Below are positions 9,916-19,412 of a stretch of 64,000 nt of DNA, piece by piece (within the stretch, counting starts at the first letter, position 1; the number at the start of each line of letters is the position of its first letter). Position numbers and translations under genes: made by a program. The notes under the pieces were generated by a model. It ran no database searches. It saw only the letters and a program-made list of their open reading frames with translations, and was not told the origin of the DNA. The stretch is taken from contig BDSY01000041.1 of NCBI GenBank assembly GCA_002897895.1, forward strand, positions 1 to 64,000. The letters run 5' to 3'. This DNA is from a bacterium BMS3Abin06. Lineage in GTDB: Bacteria; Nitrospirota; Thermodesulfovibrionia; UBA6902.

Positions 9916-10569
9916 TCAATAAATCTCCGTATCCTGCCATCCGGCTTTTCCGATAAGCGGGACAAAAACACAGGCCGTTGATATTGATTTTTCTATCCCT
10001 GCAGGTGTCTTTTTTATTTGATAAAGAATCTGTGAATATCTGCCGCCCACAGGAATTACGAGCCTTCCATTCATATTCAACTGTTCTATATAATGCTGAG
10101 GGATTTCCGGGGCTGCCGCAGTAACGATTATTCCATCAAAAGGGGCATGTTCAGGCAGTCCGAGACTTCCGTCCGAAACAATTACATGCACATTCCTGTA
10201 ATCAAGCTCCTTCAGTAATTTCCGGGCTCTGTCAGCGAGAGACGGAATTCTTTCAACCGTAAAAACCTCTGAGGCCAGCAATGACAGCACGGCAGACTGG
10301 TAACCGGAGCCGGTGCCTATTTCAAGAACCTTTTCACTTCCTTTTAATTTTAGCAGTTCAGTCATCACAGCTACCATATAAGGTTGAGAAATGGTCTGCC
10401 CTTCTCCAAGAGGAAGGGCGCAATCATCATAAGCGTTATCCTGTAAATGTTCTCCAACAAACCTGTGTCTCGGGACATTTTCCATAGCCGCAAGAACCCG
10501 TTCATCTTTAATCCCCCGGTCCCTTAACTGGTACTCAACCATTAAATGACGCTCTTTTTCATAAGCCAT
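9916..10569 (-). CDS. pcm: Protein-L-isoaspartate O-methyltransferase
   Basis: VPRHRFVGEHLQDNAYDDCALPLGEGQTISQPYMVA, EIGTGSGYQSAVL; start MAYEKERHL chosen (ORF open to 10581). Confidence 0.95.
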   Translation of the reverse strand: MAYEKERHLMVEYQLRDRGIKDERVLAAMENVPRHRFVGEHLQDNAYDDCALPLGEGQTISQPYMVAVMTELLKLKGSEKVLEIGTGSGYQSAVLSLLASEVFTVERIPSLADRARKLLKELDYRNVHVIVSDGSLGLPEHAPFDGIIVTAAAPEIPQHYIEQLNMNGRLVIPVGGRYSQILYQIKKTPAGIEKSISTACVFVPLIGKAGWQDTEIY

Positions 10570-10579
10570 AGCAATCAAC

Positions 10580-10646
10580 AATTCCTAATTCGTAATTCCT
10601 AATTCGTAATTCCTAATTCCTAATTCCTAATTCGTAATTCCTAATT
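10580..10646. repeat. Heptanucleotide tandem repeat (AATTCCT/AATTCGT)n
   Basis: About 9.5 consecutive 7-bp units filling the pcm / FAD-oxidoreductase spacer. Confidence 0.95.
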
Positions 10647-12026
10647 TCAGACTCTCTTCAAAATCTCTCTTGCCGCAATTATACCGGATGCCGAAGCCTG
10701 GATAAGTCCCCTGCTTACTCCGGCGCCGTCGCCTATTGCAAAGAGATTTTCAGTTTCAGTCTCAAGGTTGCTGTCGAGCTTGAGCTGTCTTGAATAAAAC
10801 TTGACTTCAACACCATACAAAAGAGTATGCTCACCGTTGACCCCGGGAGCAATTTTATCCATTTCATCAAGCATCTCGAGAATATTCGAGATATAACGAT
10901 GGGGCAGCACAAAGCTCAGGTCACCAGGGACTGCATCTGCAAGCGTTGGTTTCACACGGCCTTTTGCGATCCGTTCGGGATTTGATCTCCGGCCGGCCTG
11001 AAGGTCACCGAGTCTTTGCAGAATAACTCCCTTGCCTAAGAGGTTTGCGAGCCTTGCAACATACCTTCCGTATAAATGAGGCTCATCAAAAGGCTCTGTA
11101 AAATGAGTGCTTACAAGGAGCGCAAAATTCGTGTTTCCGGTTTTCTTGTTGGAATAGCTGTGACCGTTGACAATCCATACCCCCTTTACATATTCCTTGA
11201 CTACCTCGCCATAAGGATTTACGCAAAAGGTCCTGATTCTATCATTGAATTTCTTTGTATGGAAGATGAGCTTTGGTTCATAAATAACTTTTGTGAGAGG
11301 TTCAAGCACTGCTGCGGGCAATTCAACCCTGACCCCGATATCAACAGGATTTTTTAATAAGGAAAACCCTAATGACTTCGCTTGTTTCTCAAGCCACAAG
11401 GCCCCTTCCCTGCCGGGTGAGACTATCACGAAATCCGCAAAATAAGACTTCCCGTTCCCTGCTTCAACCCCGGCCGCTTTTCCATTTTCAACTAATATTT
11501 TTTTAACATTATTAGAAAACAGGATATCGATTTTTGAATTGAGTTCTTCTTTCATTTTCTTCAGAATTTCAGGGCACCGGTCAGTTCCAATGTGCCTGAT
11601 TTTAGTCGGTATCAGTGTTAATCCGTTTCTTTCTGCGGTCTCTTTAAGGGCATTAACTTTATCCATATCACCGCCGTAAACATTGGCAGGGGCGCCGTAT
11701 TTAACATATAATCCGTCAGTATAATCGATGAGTTCCTGCAGTTCTGTTTCACCTATATATCGTGCAAGGTTTCCGCCAATCTCTTTTGAAAGATTGAGCT
11801 TGCCGTCACTGAAAGCTCCTGCGCCTCCCCACCCGCATAATAGCCCGCACTCAGGGCATGCCTTGCATGAATGTTCACTTATTGCCGACGGGCAGATTCT
11901 TTTTTCAATATCAAGGCCTTTTTCAATAATAAGAACCCTGACTCCCTTGCCTGAAGATACAATCTCAAGTGCGGCAAAGATGCCGGCTGGCCCTGCGCCG
12001 ACTATTATGACATCGTAGTTTTTCAT
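10647..12026 (-). CDS. NAD(P)/FAD-dependent oxidoreductase
   Basis: YDVIIVGAGPAGIFAALEI Rossmann motif; FAIGDGAGVSRGLIQASASG C-terminal FAD motif. Confidence 0.88.
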   Translation of the reverse strand: MKNYDVIIVGAGPAGIFAALEIVSSGKGVRVLIIEKGLDIEKRICPSAISEHSCKACPECGLLCGWGGAGAFSDGKLNLSKEIGGNLARYIGETELQELIDYTDGLYVKYGAPANVYGGDMDKVNALKETAERNGLTLIPTKIRHIGTDRCPEILKKMKEELNSKIDILFSNNVKKILVENGKAAGVEAGNGKSYFADFVIVSPGREGALWLEKQAKSLGFSLLKNPVDIGVRVELPAAVLEPLTKVIYEPKLIFHTKKFNDRIRTFCVNPYGEVVKEYVKGVWIVNGHSYSNKKTGNTNFALLVSTHFTEPFDEPHLYGRYVARLANLLGKGVILQRLGDLQAGRRSNPERIAKGRVKPTLADAVPGDLSFVLPHRYISNILEMLDEMDKIAPGVNGEHTLLYGVEVKFYSRQLKLDSNLETETENLFAIGDGAGVSRGLIQASASGIIAAREILKRV

Positions 12027-12319
12027 ATTTCCCGGTCCTCTTCTGATTTAAAATCTTTACCAATCGGTTGCATAAAACAATTATCAATTGGCAGGCTTTT
12101 TTTATTTTAACAAAACTGAATTTATTTACCCACTTATCAGTTCAATTTATAGTACTATAAAAAAATCAGTCTATAACTATAAGATTTTTTATTGATTTTA
12201 TTGAGTTAGTCGATTAAAATAAATATATCGTTTCAAAATAAAACGGTGCTGTTTCAGATTGAATCGATCCTGTATGGCCGGATTCTAAAAAATACATAAC
12301 AAAAAAGGAAAGGCGGATA

Positions 12320-13300
12320 ATGTTATCAATGAAAGTAAAATCTTCATGTGTGATCATTTCAACAATAGCTTTTTTAATATTATTCCTGGGTATTTCAACT
12401 GTTTTTGCAACAACAGGAGAGGTAGCGGCTGAGCCGGCTGCGGCTGAAGTTGCGCAGCATGCCTGGTGGTTCTGGCCCCTTATACTGCTGGTTCTTTCAT
12501 TTGTGCTCGGTATCTTTGCGGTGCTTGCAGGGGTCGGCGGCGGTGTGCTCTACGTGCCGATTGTCAGCGGCTTTTTGCCTTTCCATCTTGACTTTGTAAG
12601 GGGCGCGGGATTAATAGTGGCGCTTGCAGGCGCACTTGCCGCAGGCCCGGGACTTTTGCGAAAAGGCATGGCAGACCTGAGACTCGCTATTCCGATGGCA
12701 TTAATTGCTTCTACGTGCGCTATAATCGGTGCAATGATAGGTCTTGCACTTCCTACCAATATCGTACAAACCCTGCTTGGAGCAACTATTTTAGGAATTG
12801 TTGCAATCATGGTTAAGGCGAAAAAATCCGAATTTCCCAATGTGCCGAAACCGGATGCCTTATCACAGTCCCTGAGAATAATGGGAATATATCATGAGCC
12901 GACAATAGGCAAAGACATTAAATGGCAGATACACAGGACACCAATCGGGCTTGGACTTTTCGTTATAATAGGCGTTATGGCCGGCATGTTCGGGCTTGGA
13001 GCCGGATGGGCAAATGTTCCGGTTTTAAACCTCCTGCTGGGCGCGCCGATCAAGATTTCAGTTGCAACCAGTAAGTTTCTGCTTTCAATAACAGACACCT
13101 CGGCAGCATGGATTTATTTGAATAACGGGGCGGTCCTGCCATTAATGGTCGTTCCTTCGGTTGTGGGCATTATGCTTGGTTCGTTTATCGGCGTTAAAGT
13201 GCTTGCAGTTACAAAACCCGCTGTGATCAGAATTCTGGTTATAGTTGTTCTTGGTGTTGCAGGGCTTAAGGCCCTTTTAAAAGGATTAGAAATAGGGTAA
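12320..13300 (+). CDS. TauE/SafE-family sulfite exporter-like permease
   Basis: Multi-TM, GVGGGVLYVPI and GLGAGWANVPVLNLLLGAPIKISVATS repeats. Confidence 0.9.
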   Translation: MLSMKVKSSCVIISTIAFLILFLGISTVFATTGEVAAEPAAAEVAQHAWWFWPLILLVLSFVLGIFAVLAGVGGGVLYVPIVSGFLPFHLDFVRGAGLIVALAGALAAGPGLLRKGMADLRLAIPMALIASTCAIIGAMIGLALPTNIVQTLLGATILGIVAIMVKAKKSEFPNVPKPDALSQSLRIMGIYHEPTIGKDIKWQIHRTPIGLGLFVIIGVMAGMFGLGAGWANVPVLNLLLGAPIKISVATSKFLLSITDTSAAWIYLNNGAVLPLMVVPSVVGIMLGSFIGVKVLAVTKPAVIRILVIVVLGVAGLKALLKGLEIG

Positions 13301-13371
13301 TAAGAGTTAAGGAGTTTGAGAGTTTGAGAGTTAGGGCAAATAATTAAAGCTAATTGAAACAGGAGGATAGA

Positions 13372-13782
13372 ATGGCTCAACAGGCGACTGAAGAACAGGT
13401 TTTATATGCAAATATTTTAAACAAAGGTATGCTGGTAGGCCTTCTTGGGCTTGTTGTTACATTTATAATATACGGGGCAGGTATCCTGGAACCTTTAATC
13501 CCCCTGGAACAGGTGCAAAACTACTGGGTAATGCCGGTAGGTGATTATCTCGAACAGACCGGTATTCATGCCGGATGGGCCTGGCTGGGGAAGCTGAAAT
13601 ACGGAGACATGCTCAATTTTCTACCGATTGCATTTCTTTCTCTTTTAACTATTGTCTGTTATCTCGCCATTATCCCCGGACTGCTGCGTAAAAAAGATAC
13701 TGCCTATGTAGTACTCGCTGTCGTTGAAGTCATTGTTCTTGCTGTAGCGGCATCAGGGGTATTAGGTTCAGGCGGCCATTAA
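13372..13782 (+). CDS. DUF1634-like membrane protein, TauE/SafE partner
   Basis: Three predicted TMs; immediately downstream of TauE/SafE gene; ORF open from 13354. Confidence 0.65.
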   Translation: MAQQATEEQVLYANILNKGMLVGLLGLVVTFIIYGAGILEPLIPLEQVQNYWVMPVGDYLEQTGIHAGWAWLGKLKYGDMLNFLPIAFLSLLTIVCYLAIIPGLLRKKDTAYVVLAVVEVIVLAVAASGVLGSGGH

Positions 13783-13783
13783 T

Positions 13784-13930
13784 TAGAGTCTGTGTATAAA
13801 TATAACAATTGAGCCGTCATTCCCGCATTTTGTTGAGCGGGAATCCAGTCTTTGCAGTGAGTTCCGGATGCCCGATTACAGACTTCGGGCATGACGAAAA
13901 TAAAAAACAGCAGTTTATATACAGACTCTA
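13784..13930. mobile_element. MITE family A, copy 1 (147 bp)
   Basis: Terminal inverted repeats TAGAGTCTGTGTATAAA / TTTATATACAGACTCTA; reverse-complement copy at 45139-45285. Confidence 0.88.
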
Positions 13931-14120
13931 TATATAGTTATTTTCATAACCATTCAGGTCTATATTCTGCTGCCGGATCTGCGACAAAAATAAAATGGTT
14001 TTACTCTCCTTTTATATTTATTTAAATATCAGTTAAACTAAAAAATCAAACCCTTAATATGGCTTAAATGCATAGCAATTACGCTTCAGTAGCCATTATA
14101 TTTATTCACAAGGAATAAAA

Positions 14121-15821
14121 ATGAAATCTGTTCCTCTATCTGCACAAAAAACAGAGTTGACCGTAATCCTCCTTGCATACGTAATTTTTGCCTTAATATC
14201 CGGTCTTGCTTACAGATACGCAATCAATCCGGACGGGATATCCCAGCTTCGCCTGGCAGGTTATATAGCAGAGGGCAATTTCCAGCGATCTGTAACTCTC
14301 AGCTGGTCGCCGCTTTTCATCTGGTTAATGTCGCCGTTCCTGTTTTTCGGTTTTGACGGGCTGACTGCTGCAAGGATAGTGATAGCATTCAGCGGAGCAG
14401 GGCTTCTCCTTGGCAGCCGGCTTTTAACGTTGCGGTTTGGTTTATCGCGGAATTTACGATTTATTGCTGTATTGATTTCAGCATTATTAATTTCCGACTG
14501 GACTGTTCGAAATATAGGTGCGGACCTGCCGGTAGCTGCTTTAACAATCTTTTATATATATCTGGTAACAGACCCGGATATTTTAACCGATAGAAAGATT
14601 GCATTTTTTTGCGGGATTACCGGTGGATTTTCTTACCTGGCACATCACTATGCCCTTCCGTTTTTTTTAGCCAGTTTTCCTGTAATGTTAATTTTAAGGG
14701 GATATATTGAGAGAGATAAAAAAGGATTTCCTTTAAAAAAAGTTTTAATGTCATCAATGGCCGGAATTGCAGGGTTATTAATTATATCATCCGTATGGAT
14801 CGGCATGGTATCCGCAAAATATGGGCATCTGGCGATCAGCAATAAAGGTTCAATTGCACATGCAGCGGTAGGGCCTAAGGATAAAGACAGGCGACATCCG
14901 TTTTTTGTCGGCGGGTTATATAAACCGAGAGATGCTTACGCAATTCATGTATTTGAGGACCCTTCGGAAGTAGAATTCAAGACCTGGTCGCCCTTTGAAA
15001 GCAGGGAGTACTTCATGTATCAGATCAAACTGATAAAAGACAATGCTGTCTACATACTCAATCATTTTGTTAATAAGAGTCCGTTTTTCACCTATGCTTT
15101 TATAATAGGAGTTTTGACTTTAATGCCGGTTGCTTTTTTATTGAACCCGCTGAACAATGAGAAGAGGTTTCTCTATATATGGGTTCTCATAACGTTCAGC
15201 ATTTACTGCTCCGGTTATCTATTGGTCGTAGCCAGATCCCCGAGGCGTTTTTATGCGCTTATGATTGTCTTCCTTTTCTTATCTTTTCATTTTCTGGAAG
15301 AATTAAGAAACGGCCTCAGAGATGTTATATCCGGCCGGAGGAAAAAAATATTAACTTATTATTTATTAATGATTGTTGTAATGGCCTTTGCGCTTAAACC
15401 CGGCATGCACCTTTTAAAATCCGCAAGGAATATTATTACCATTGAGCAAGTTAATCCATACAGAGAAATTGCGTCCCAGATCAGCACAATTCAGTTCCCT
15501 TCACCGTATGCAATAATAAGATCTTCTCAAAAGCCCCATACCGACACCTATATTGCATACTATTTAAAAAAACAATTACTGGGAAGGCCGTTATCCGGGG
15601 ATGTGGCCGGCATAACAAAAGAACTCGATGCAGTGAATGCGAAGTCGCTCGTGGTGTTTGATAATCCGGAGATTGTAGAAAAGCTGAGAAAAGACAGGAG
15701 ATATATTCATGCAGGCGCCCTAAGACTTAAAGATAGTAAAAGATATTTAAATGCAGTCAATATCAAACAGGATGAAATTAAAGGCTGGGATAAAGAAGTG
15801 AATATTTTTATATTAAAATAA
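14121..15821 (+). CDS. Membrane glycosyltransferase-like protein (ArnT/PMT-like, GT-C)
   Basis: About 10 TMs, N-terminal NPDGISQLRLAGYIAEGNF acidic loop, soluble C-terminal tail. Confidence 0.6.
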   Translation: MKSVPLSAQKTELTVILLAYVIFALISGLAYRYAINPDGISQLRLAGYIAEGNFQRSVTLSWSPLFIWLMSPFLFFGFDGLTAARIVIAFSGAGLLLGSRLLTLRFGLSRNLRFIAVLISALLISDWTVRNIGADLPVAALTIFYIYLVTDPDILTDRKIAFFCGITGGFSYLAHHYALPFFLASFPVMLILRGYIERDKKGFPLKKVLMSSMAGIAGLLIISSVWIGMVSAKYGHLAISNKGSIAHAAVGPKDKDRRHPFFVGGLYKPRDAYAIHVFEDPSEVEFKTWSPFESREYFMYQIKLIKDNAVYILNHFVNKSPFFTYAFIIGVLTLMPVAFLLNPLNNEKRFLYIWVLITFSIYCSGYLLVVARSPRRFYALMIVFLFLSFHFLEELRNGLRDVISGRRKKILTYYLLMIVVMAFALKPGMHLLKSARNIITIEQVNPYREIASQISTIQFPSPYAIIRSSQKPHTDTYIAYYLKKQLLGRPLSGDVAGITKELDAVNAKSLVVFDNPEIVEKLRKDRRYIHAGALRLKDSKRYLNAVNIKQDEIKGWDKEVNIFILK

Positions 15822-15852
15822 TGGTTACAAAAAAGAGCTAAGGTTGTAGTTA

Positions 15853-16002
15853 CTTAAGAGTACCGAGTTCTCTTTTAACATGTTGATTCTAAAGAAAACG
15901 TCATGACCACGCAGTTGTCATTCCCGCTTGTCGGGAATCCGGGAAAATCAAAGGGTTATAGATTCCGGACAAGCCGGAATGACAGAACTCGGTACTGTCG
16001 AG
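15853..16002. mobile_element. MITE family B, copy 1 (150 bp)
   Basis: AGTACCGAGTTCT inverted termini; same 150-bp element at 27512-27661 and 53792-53941 in reverse orientation. Confidence 0.88.
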
Positions 16003-16019
16003 GTAGTTATTAAAGAATT

Positions 16020-16904
16020 TTGAAAAACATGGCTCAAATTGCAAACAAGTGCCCTGTCTGTAATGGGCGGAGATGTTCCCGCTCTTATGTAATACGGGGG
16101 TATACATATTATTCCTGTAATTCTTGTGGAATGCTCTACATAAGCGACAGGAAAAAGGCTTCAAACCCTGATAATGAACAATATGACAATGACTATTTTA
16201 AAGATACCCTGAAAGAAGGCATGAGCGGATACATGGACTATGCAAAACAATCCCGGCCGCTCCGCATGAACTTCAAAAATCTTATATCACGTATTTATCC
16301 TCATTTATCCCCTGATACGTCTAAATCAGTGCTTGATGTGGGCTGCGCCTATGGTTTCTTTCTTGATGAGATGCGTAAGATAGGAATGTCTGTCCATGGA
16401 TTGGATTTGTCAGAGAATGCAATACAGTGGATGGAGAAAGAATTAGGTATTAAAGGGACAGTCGGCTTGTCTTTTGACGCCCCTGACGGCCCATTTGACA
16501 TAGTAACTGCAATAGAAGTCATTGAGCATGCTCCTGATCCACATTCATTTCTCGATGATCTTTACAAACGATTAAGGAAGGACGGATTACTGGTGATTAG
16601 AACCGGGGCTAATGACACCACTGCCGCACGTTTGTTTGGAAAGCGGTGGTGGTACCTGAACCCACCCGATCATTGTGCAATATTCAGCAGGTTTGCACTC
16701 GAAAAGTTAATATCGGATAGAGGATTTGCCCTGCTCGAACATAGTATTATCCCCTTTGACCGGGTAGGATTGAATAACATGTTTCTGAAATTGGCGCGCA
16801 TGTTTGAATCTGAACGATTAGGCCGGCTCGCATCAAAATTACCGGCTCTTGTTGTACCGGTTCCCCATTACTCTACACAACTCCTGATTGCAAGGAAGCG
16901 TTAA
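16020..16904 (+). CDS. Class I SAM methyltransferase with N-terminal zinc-ribbon-like Cys motif
   Basis: KCPVCNGRR...YYSCNSCGMLYIS; SVLDVGCAYGFFLDEM SAM motif. Confidence 0.85.
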   Translation: MKNMAQIANKCPVCNGRRCSRSYVIRGYTYYSCNSCGMLYISDRKKASNPDNEQYDNDYFKDTLKEGMSGYMDYAKQSRPLRMNFKNLISRIYPHLSPDTSKSVLDVGCAYGFFLDEMRKIGMSVHGLDLSENAIQWMEKELGIKGTVGLSFDAPDGPFDIVTAIEVIEHAPDPHSFLDDLYKRLRKDGLLVIRTGANDTTAARLFGKRWWYLNPPDHCAIFSRFALEKLISDRGFALLEHSIIPFDRVGLNNMFLKLARMFESERLGRLASKLPALVVPVPHYSTQLLIARKR

Positions 16905-17757
16905 TGTTAATAAAACTATGATACTTATGTCTGTAGACATCGAATCCTGGGTACATCGTCCGGTTTTTAATATTCCCCCCTGTGAGCAGACAAAGCAACT
17001 CGATGAAGGACATGTTTTAAAATCAAGCAGAATTATTTTGAAGCTTTTCAAAAAGTATCAAACAAAAGCGACTTTTTTTATATTAGGAACTGTTGCCGAG
17101 TGGTACCCGGAACTCATTGAAGAAATAAAAAATGATGGCCATGAAATCAGCATCCATGGGTATACGCACAAAGGTCTTGGTGACCATAACAGAAGGAGCT
17201 TTGATGAAGAAATAAAAAGAACAGTATCAATATTGAAAAAGTATGGAGTGAAACCCCTCGGATACAGGTCTCCTTTTTTCACAAGGGCTGATTTCCTGTA
17301 TGAAGTCCTGAAGAAAAACGGAATCGTATATGATTCATCAATATTTCCGATAAAAACCCCACTCTATGACGGTACGTCTTATGACTGTACTCCTTTCATA
17401 ATAGATCATGGTATACTTGAAATTCCCTGCAGCATTTTAAAAATTAAAAAATTAAGATTGCCTGTTGGAGGATTTTATCTGCGATTGTTCGGCAGGCGAA
17501 TGAATTATTACTTATTAAAGGAAATAGAGAAAAGGAATGGAATAGCGGTTATGTATTTTCATCCGTGGGAAATACTGGATATTCCTGAAAATATATATAT
17601 CGGGAATGGCAAAAAAATAAAGTTGCCTTTTGTGAAAAAGAAGTTTGCTTACTATAAAATTCCAATGATAAAAGAAATTGAATATTTAGTAAAAAAAATA
17701 AAGTTTACAAATTTTAAAGGGGCTGTCGGACATATCAATGAAACATTACTGGGATAG
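16888..17757 (+). CDS. Polysaccharide deacetylase family protein
   Basis: MSVDIESW, KATFFILGTVAEWYPELIEEIKNDGHEISIHGYTH, YFHPWE. Confidence 0.9.
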   Translation: MQGSVNVNKTMILMSVDIESWVHRPVFNIPPCEQTKQLDEGHVLKSSRIILKLFKKYQTKATFFILGTVAEWYPELIEEIKNDGHEISIHGYTHKGLGDHNRRSFDEEIKRTVSILKKYGVKPLGYRSPFFTRADFLYEVLKKNGIVYDSSIFPIKTPLYDGTSYDCTPFIIDHGILEIPCSILKIKKLRLPVGGFYLRLFGRRMNYYLLKEIEKRNGIAVMYFHPWEILDIPENIYIGNGKKIKLPFVKKKFAYYKIPMIKEIEYLVKKIKFTNFKGAVGHINETLLG

Positions 17758-18376
17758 AGAAATAGAGAAGTTTGATAAGATATATGAAAACGAGAAAAAT
17801 ATATTAGAACGATTTATTGATATTTTTCGAAAAGATGTAATTTTTGAAAGAGCAGAAATTGTATTCAGATTTGCGGGTAAATTAGATAGTAACTCTACTG
17901 TCGTTGATCTGGGCTGCGGCACCGGCAGGCAGGCGATTAAATTAGCACGGATGGGCTTCAAAGTTTATGGTTTTGATATATCTGAAAGAGCTATTGAGCT
18001 GGCACGATCCCAGATAAAAGATGAAAAAATAAATCTGGACTTTGAGAATTGTGATGTTGTTAAAAAAGAATATCCCGAGTGTGAACTGATTGTCGGTTTA
18101 GGATTAATGGATTATTTGACTACCGATGAAATTTTACTTATTCTCAGACAAATCAAACAACTGAACTGTAGATTCATCTTTTCGTTTCCGTACAGGTGTA
18201 TAAAAAGTTATATCCGATTTTTATATAGATACTTAACCGGAACAAAAATTTATTTCCATAGTCCCGAAGAAATATCAGAGCTATTCAGGTCGGTTGGAAT
18301 AGATAATGTAAAGATGATTTCAGAAAATCTAAGCGCCAGCGTGGTGGCCCACAATTTTGATGAAAAGCCGGTATGA
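17738..18376 (+). CDS. Class I SAM methyltransferase
   Basis: TVVDLGCGTGRQAIKLARMGFKVYGFDIS. Confidence 0.85.
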   Translation: MKHYWDREIEKFDKIYENEKNILERFIDIFRKDVIFERAEIVFRFAGKLDSNSTVVDLGCGTGRQAIKLARMGFKVYGFDISERAIELARSQIKDEKINLDFENCDVVKKEYPECELIVGLGLMDYLTTDEILLILRQIKQLNCRFIFSFPYRCIKSYIRFLYRYLTGTKIYFHSPEEISELFRSVGIDNVKMISENLSASVVAHNFDEKPV

Positions 18377-18491
18377 TTCAGTTAAAGTGTTTAATTGACA
18401 TCCTTTACTTTTCTTTTTCTTTCTTAAATAATCCCAAAAGTTAAATATATTTTGTATACTATAAAGTTGTAAATACGATTGTATTTCCAAA

Positions 18492-19409
18492 TTGAAAATT
18501 AAATCCTGGAAGAAATCTTCTATGAATCTGAATCTCTACATGAAGGAAAAAAGAAAGCTCATAGACAGTTTCCTTGAAAATCATATTTCCATGAAAAAGA
18601 AGCAGGAAGATTGTCCCGGGAGCTTGTGCGATGCCATGGGTTACGCATTAATGGCCGGAGGCAAAAGGGTGCGGCCCATTTTGTCCATTGCCGCTTACGA
18701 GGCGGTAGGGGGAGAGTCGGATAACATTCTGCCGGTTGCAGCCTCCCTTGAACTGATTCATACTTACTCACTGATCCATGATGACCTCCCTTCCATGGAT
18801 AACGACGATTTCAGAAGAAATCAACCGACAACGCACAAGGTCTTCGGGGAAGCCGCTGCAATACTTGCGGGCGATGCCCTGCTGACGGATGCCTTCAATA
18901 TTATTTCAGAGACGGATGCCGGGCCGGAGACATTAATAAAAATCATCGGGGAATTAACATACGCCTGCGGCTCCTGCGGCCTGGTCGGAGGCCAGACTGC
19001 GGATCTCTTCTTTGAGGGTAAAAAGGCCGGGGAAAAAGATATTCTTTATATCCATACTCATAAAACAGGGGCGCTTATCAGGGCTTCTCTCCGTGCCGGT
19101 GCGCTGACAGGCAATGCCTCTCAGGCCGGGCTTGACGCACTGACGGAATATGGTGAAAAAGTGGGGCTTGCATTTCAGATTGTTGATGATATTCTCGATA
19201 TAACCGGTACAAAGGAAGAGATGGGGAAATCAACGGGTGCGGATAATGCCAAAGGGAAGAACACATATCCCTCAATATTCGGACTGAAAGAATCATGGAA
19301 AATTGCCGAAGGACTCATAAATGATTCCCTTGAAGCGATAAAAGGGTTTAATAAAAAAGCAGAACCACTGGCGGCAATTGCCGGTTATATTTTATCAAGG
19401 CGGAATTAA
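18492..19409 (+). CDS. ispA: Polyprenyl diphosphate synthase (IspA-type)
   Basis: GGKRVRPIL, IHTYSLIHDDLPSMDNDDFRR, FQIVDDILD motifs; upstream of dxs. Confidence 0.94.
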   Translation: MKIKSWKKSSMNLNLYMKEKRKLIDSFLENHISMKKKQEDCPGSLCDAMGYALMAGGKRVRPILSIAAYEAVGGESDNILPVAASLELIHTYSLIHDDLPSMDNDDFRRNQPTTHKVFGEAAAILAGDALLTDAFNIISETDAGPETLIKIIGELTYACGSCGLVGGQTADLFFEGKKAGEKDILYIHTHKTGALIRASLRAGALTGNASQAGLDALTEYGEKVGLAFQIVDDILDITGTKEEMGKSTGADNAKGKNTYPSIFGLKESWKIAEGLINDSLEAIKGFNKKAEPLAAIAGYILSRRN

Positions 19410-19412
19410 CTT

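Noticed and set aside
15901-16164. 87-aa minus-strand ORF ending FPDSRQAGMTTAWS
   Set aside because: The C-terminal part is MITE B sequence and the rest is antisense to a methyltransferase.
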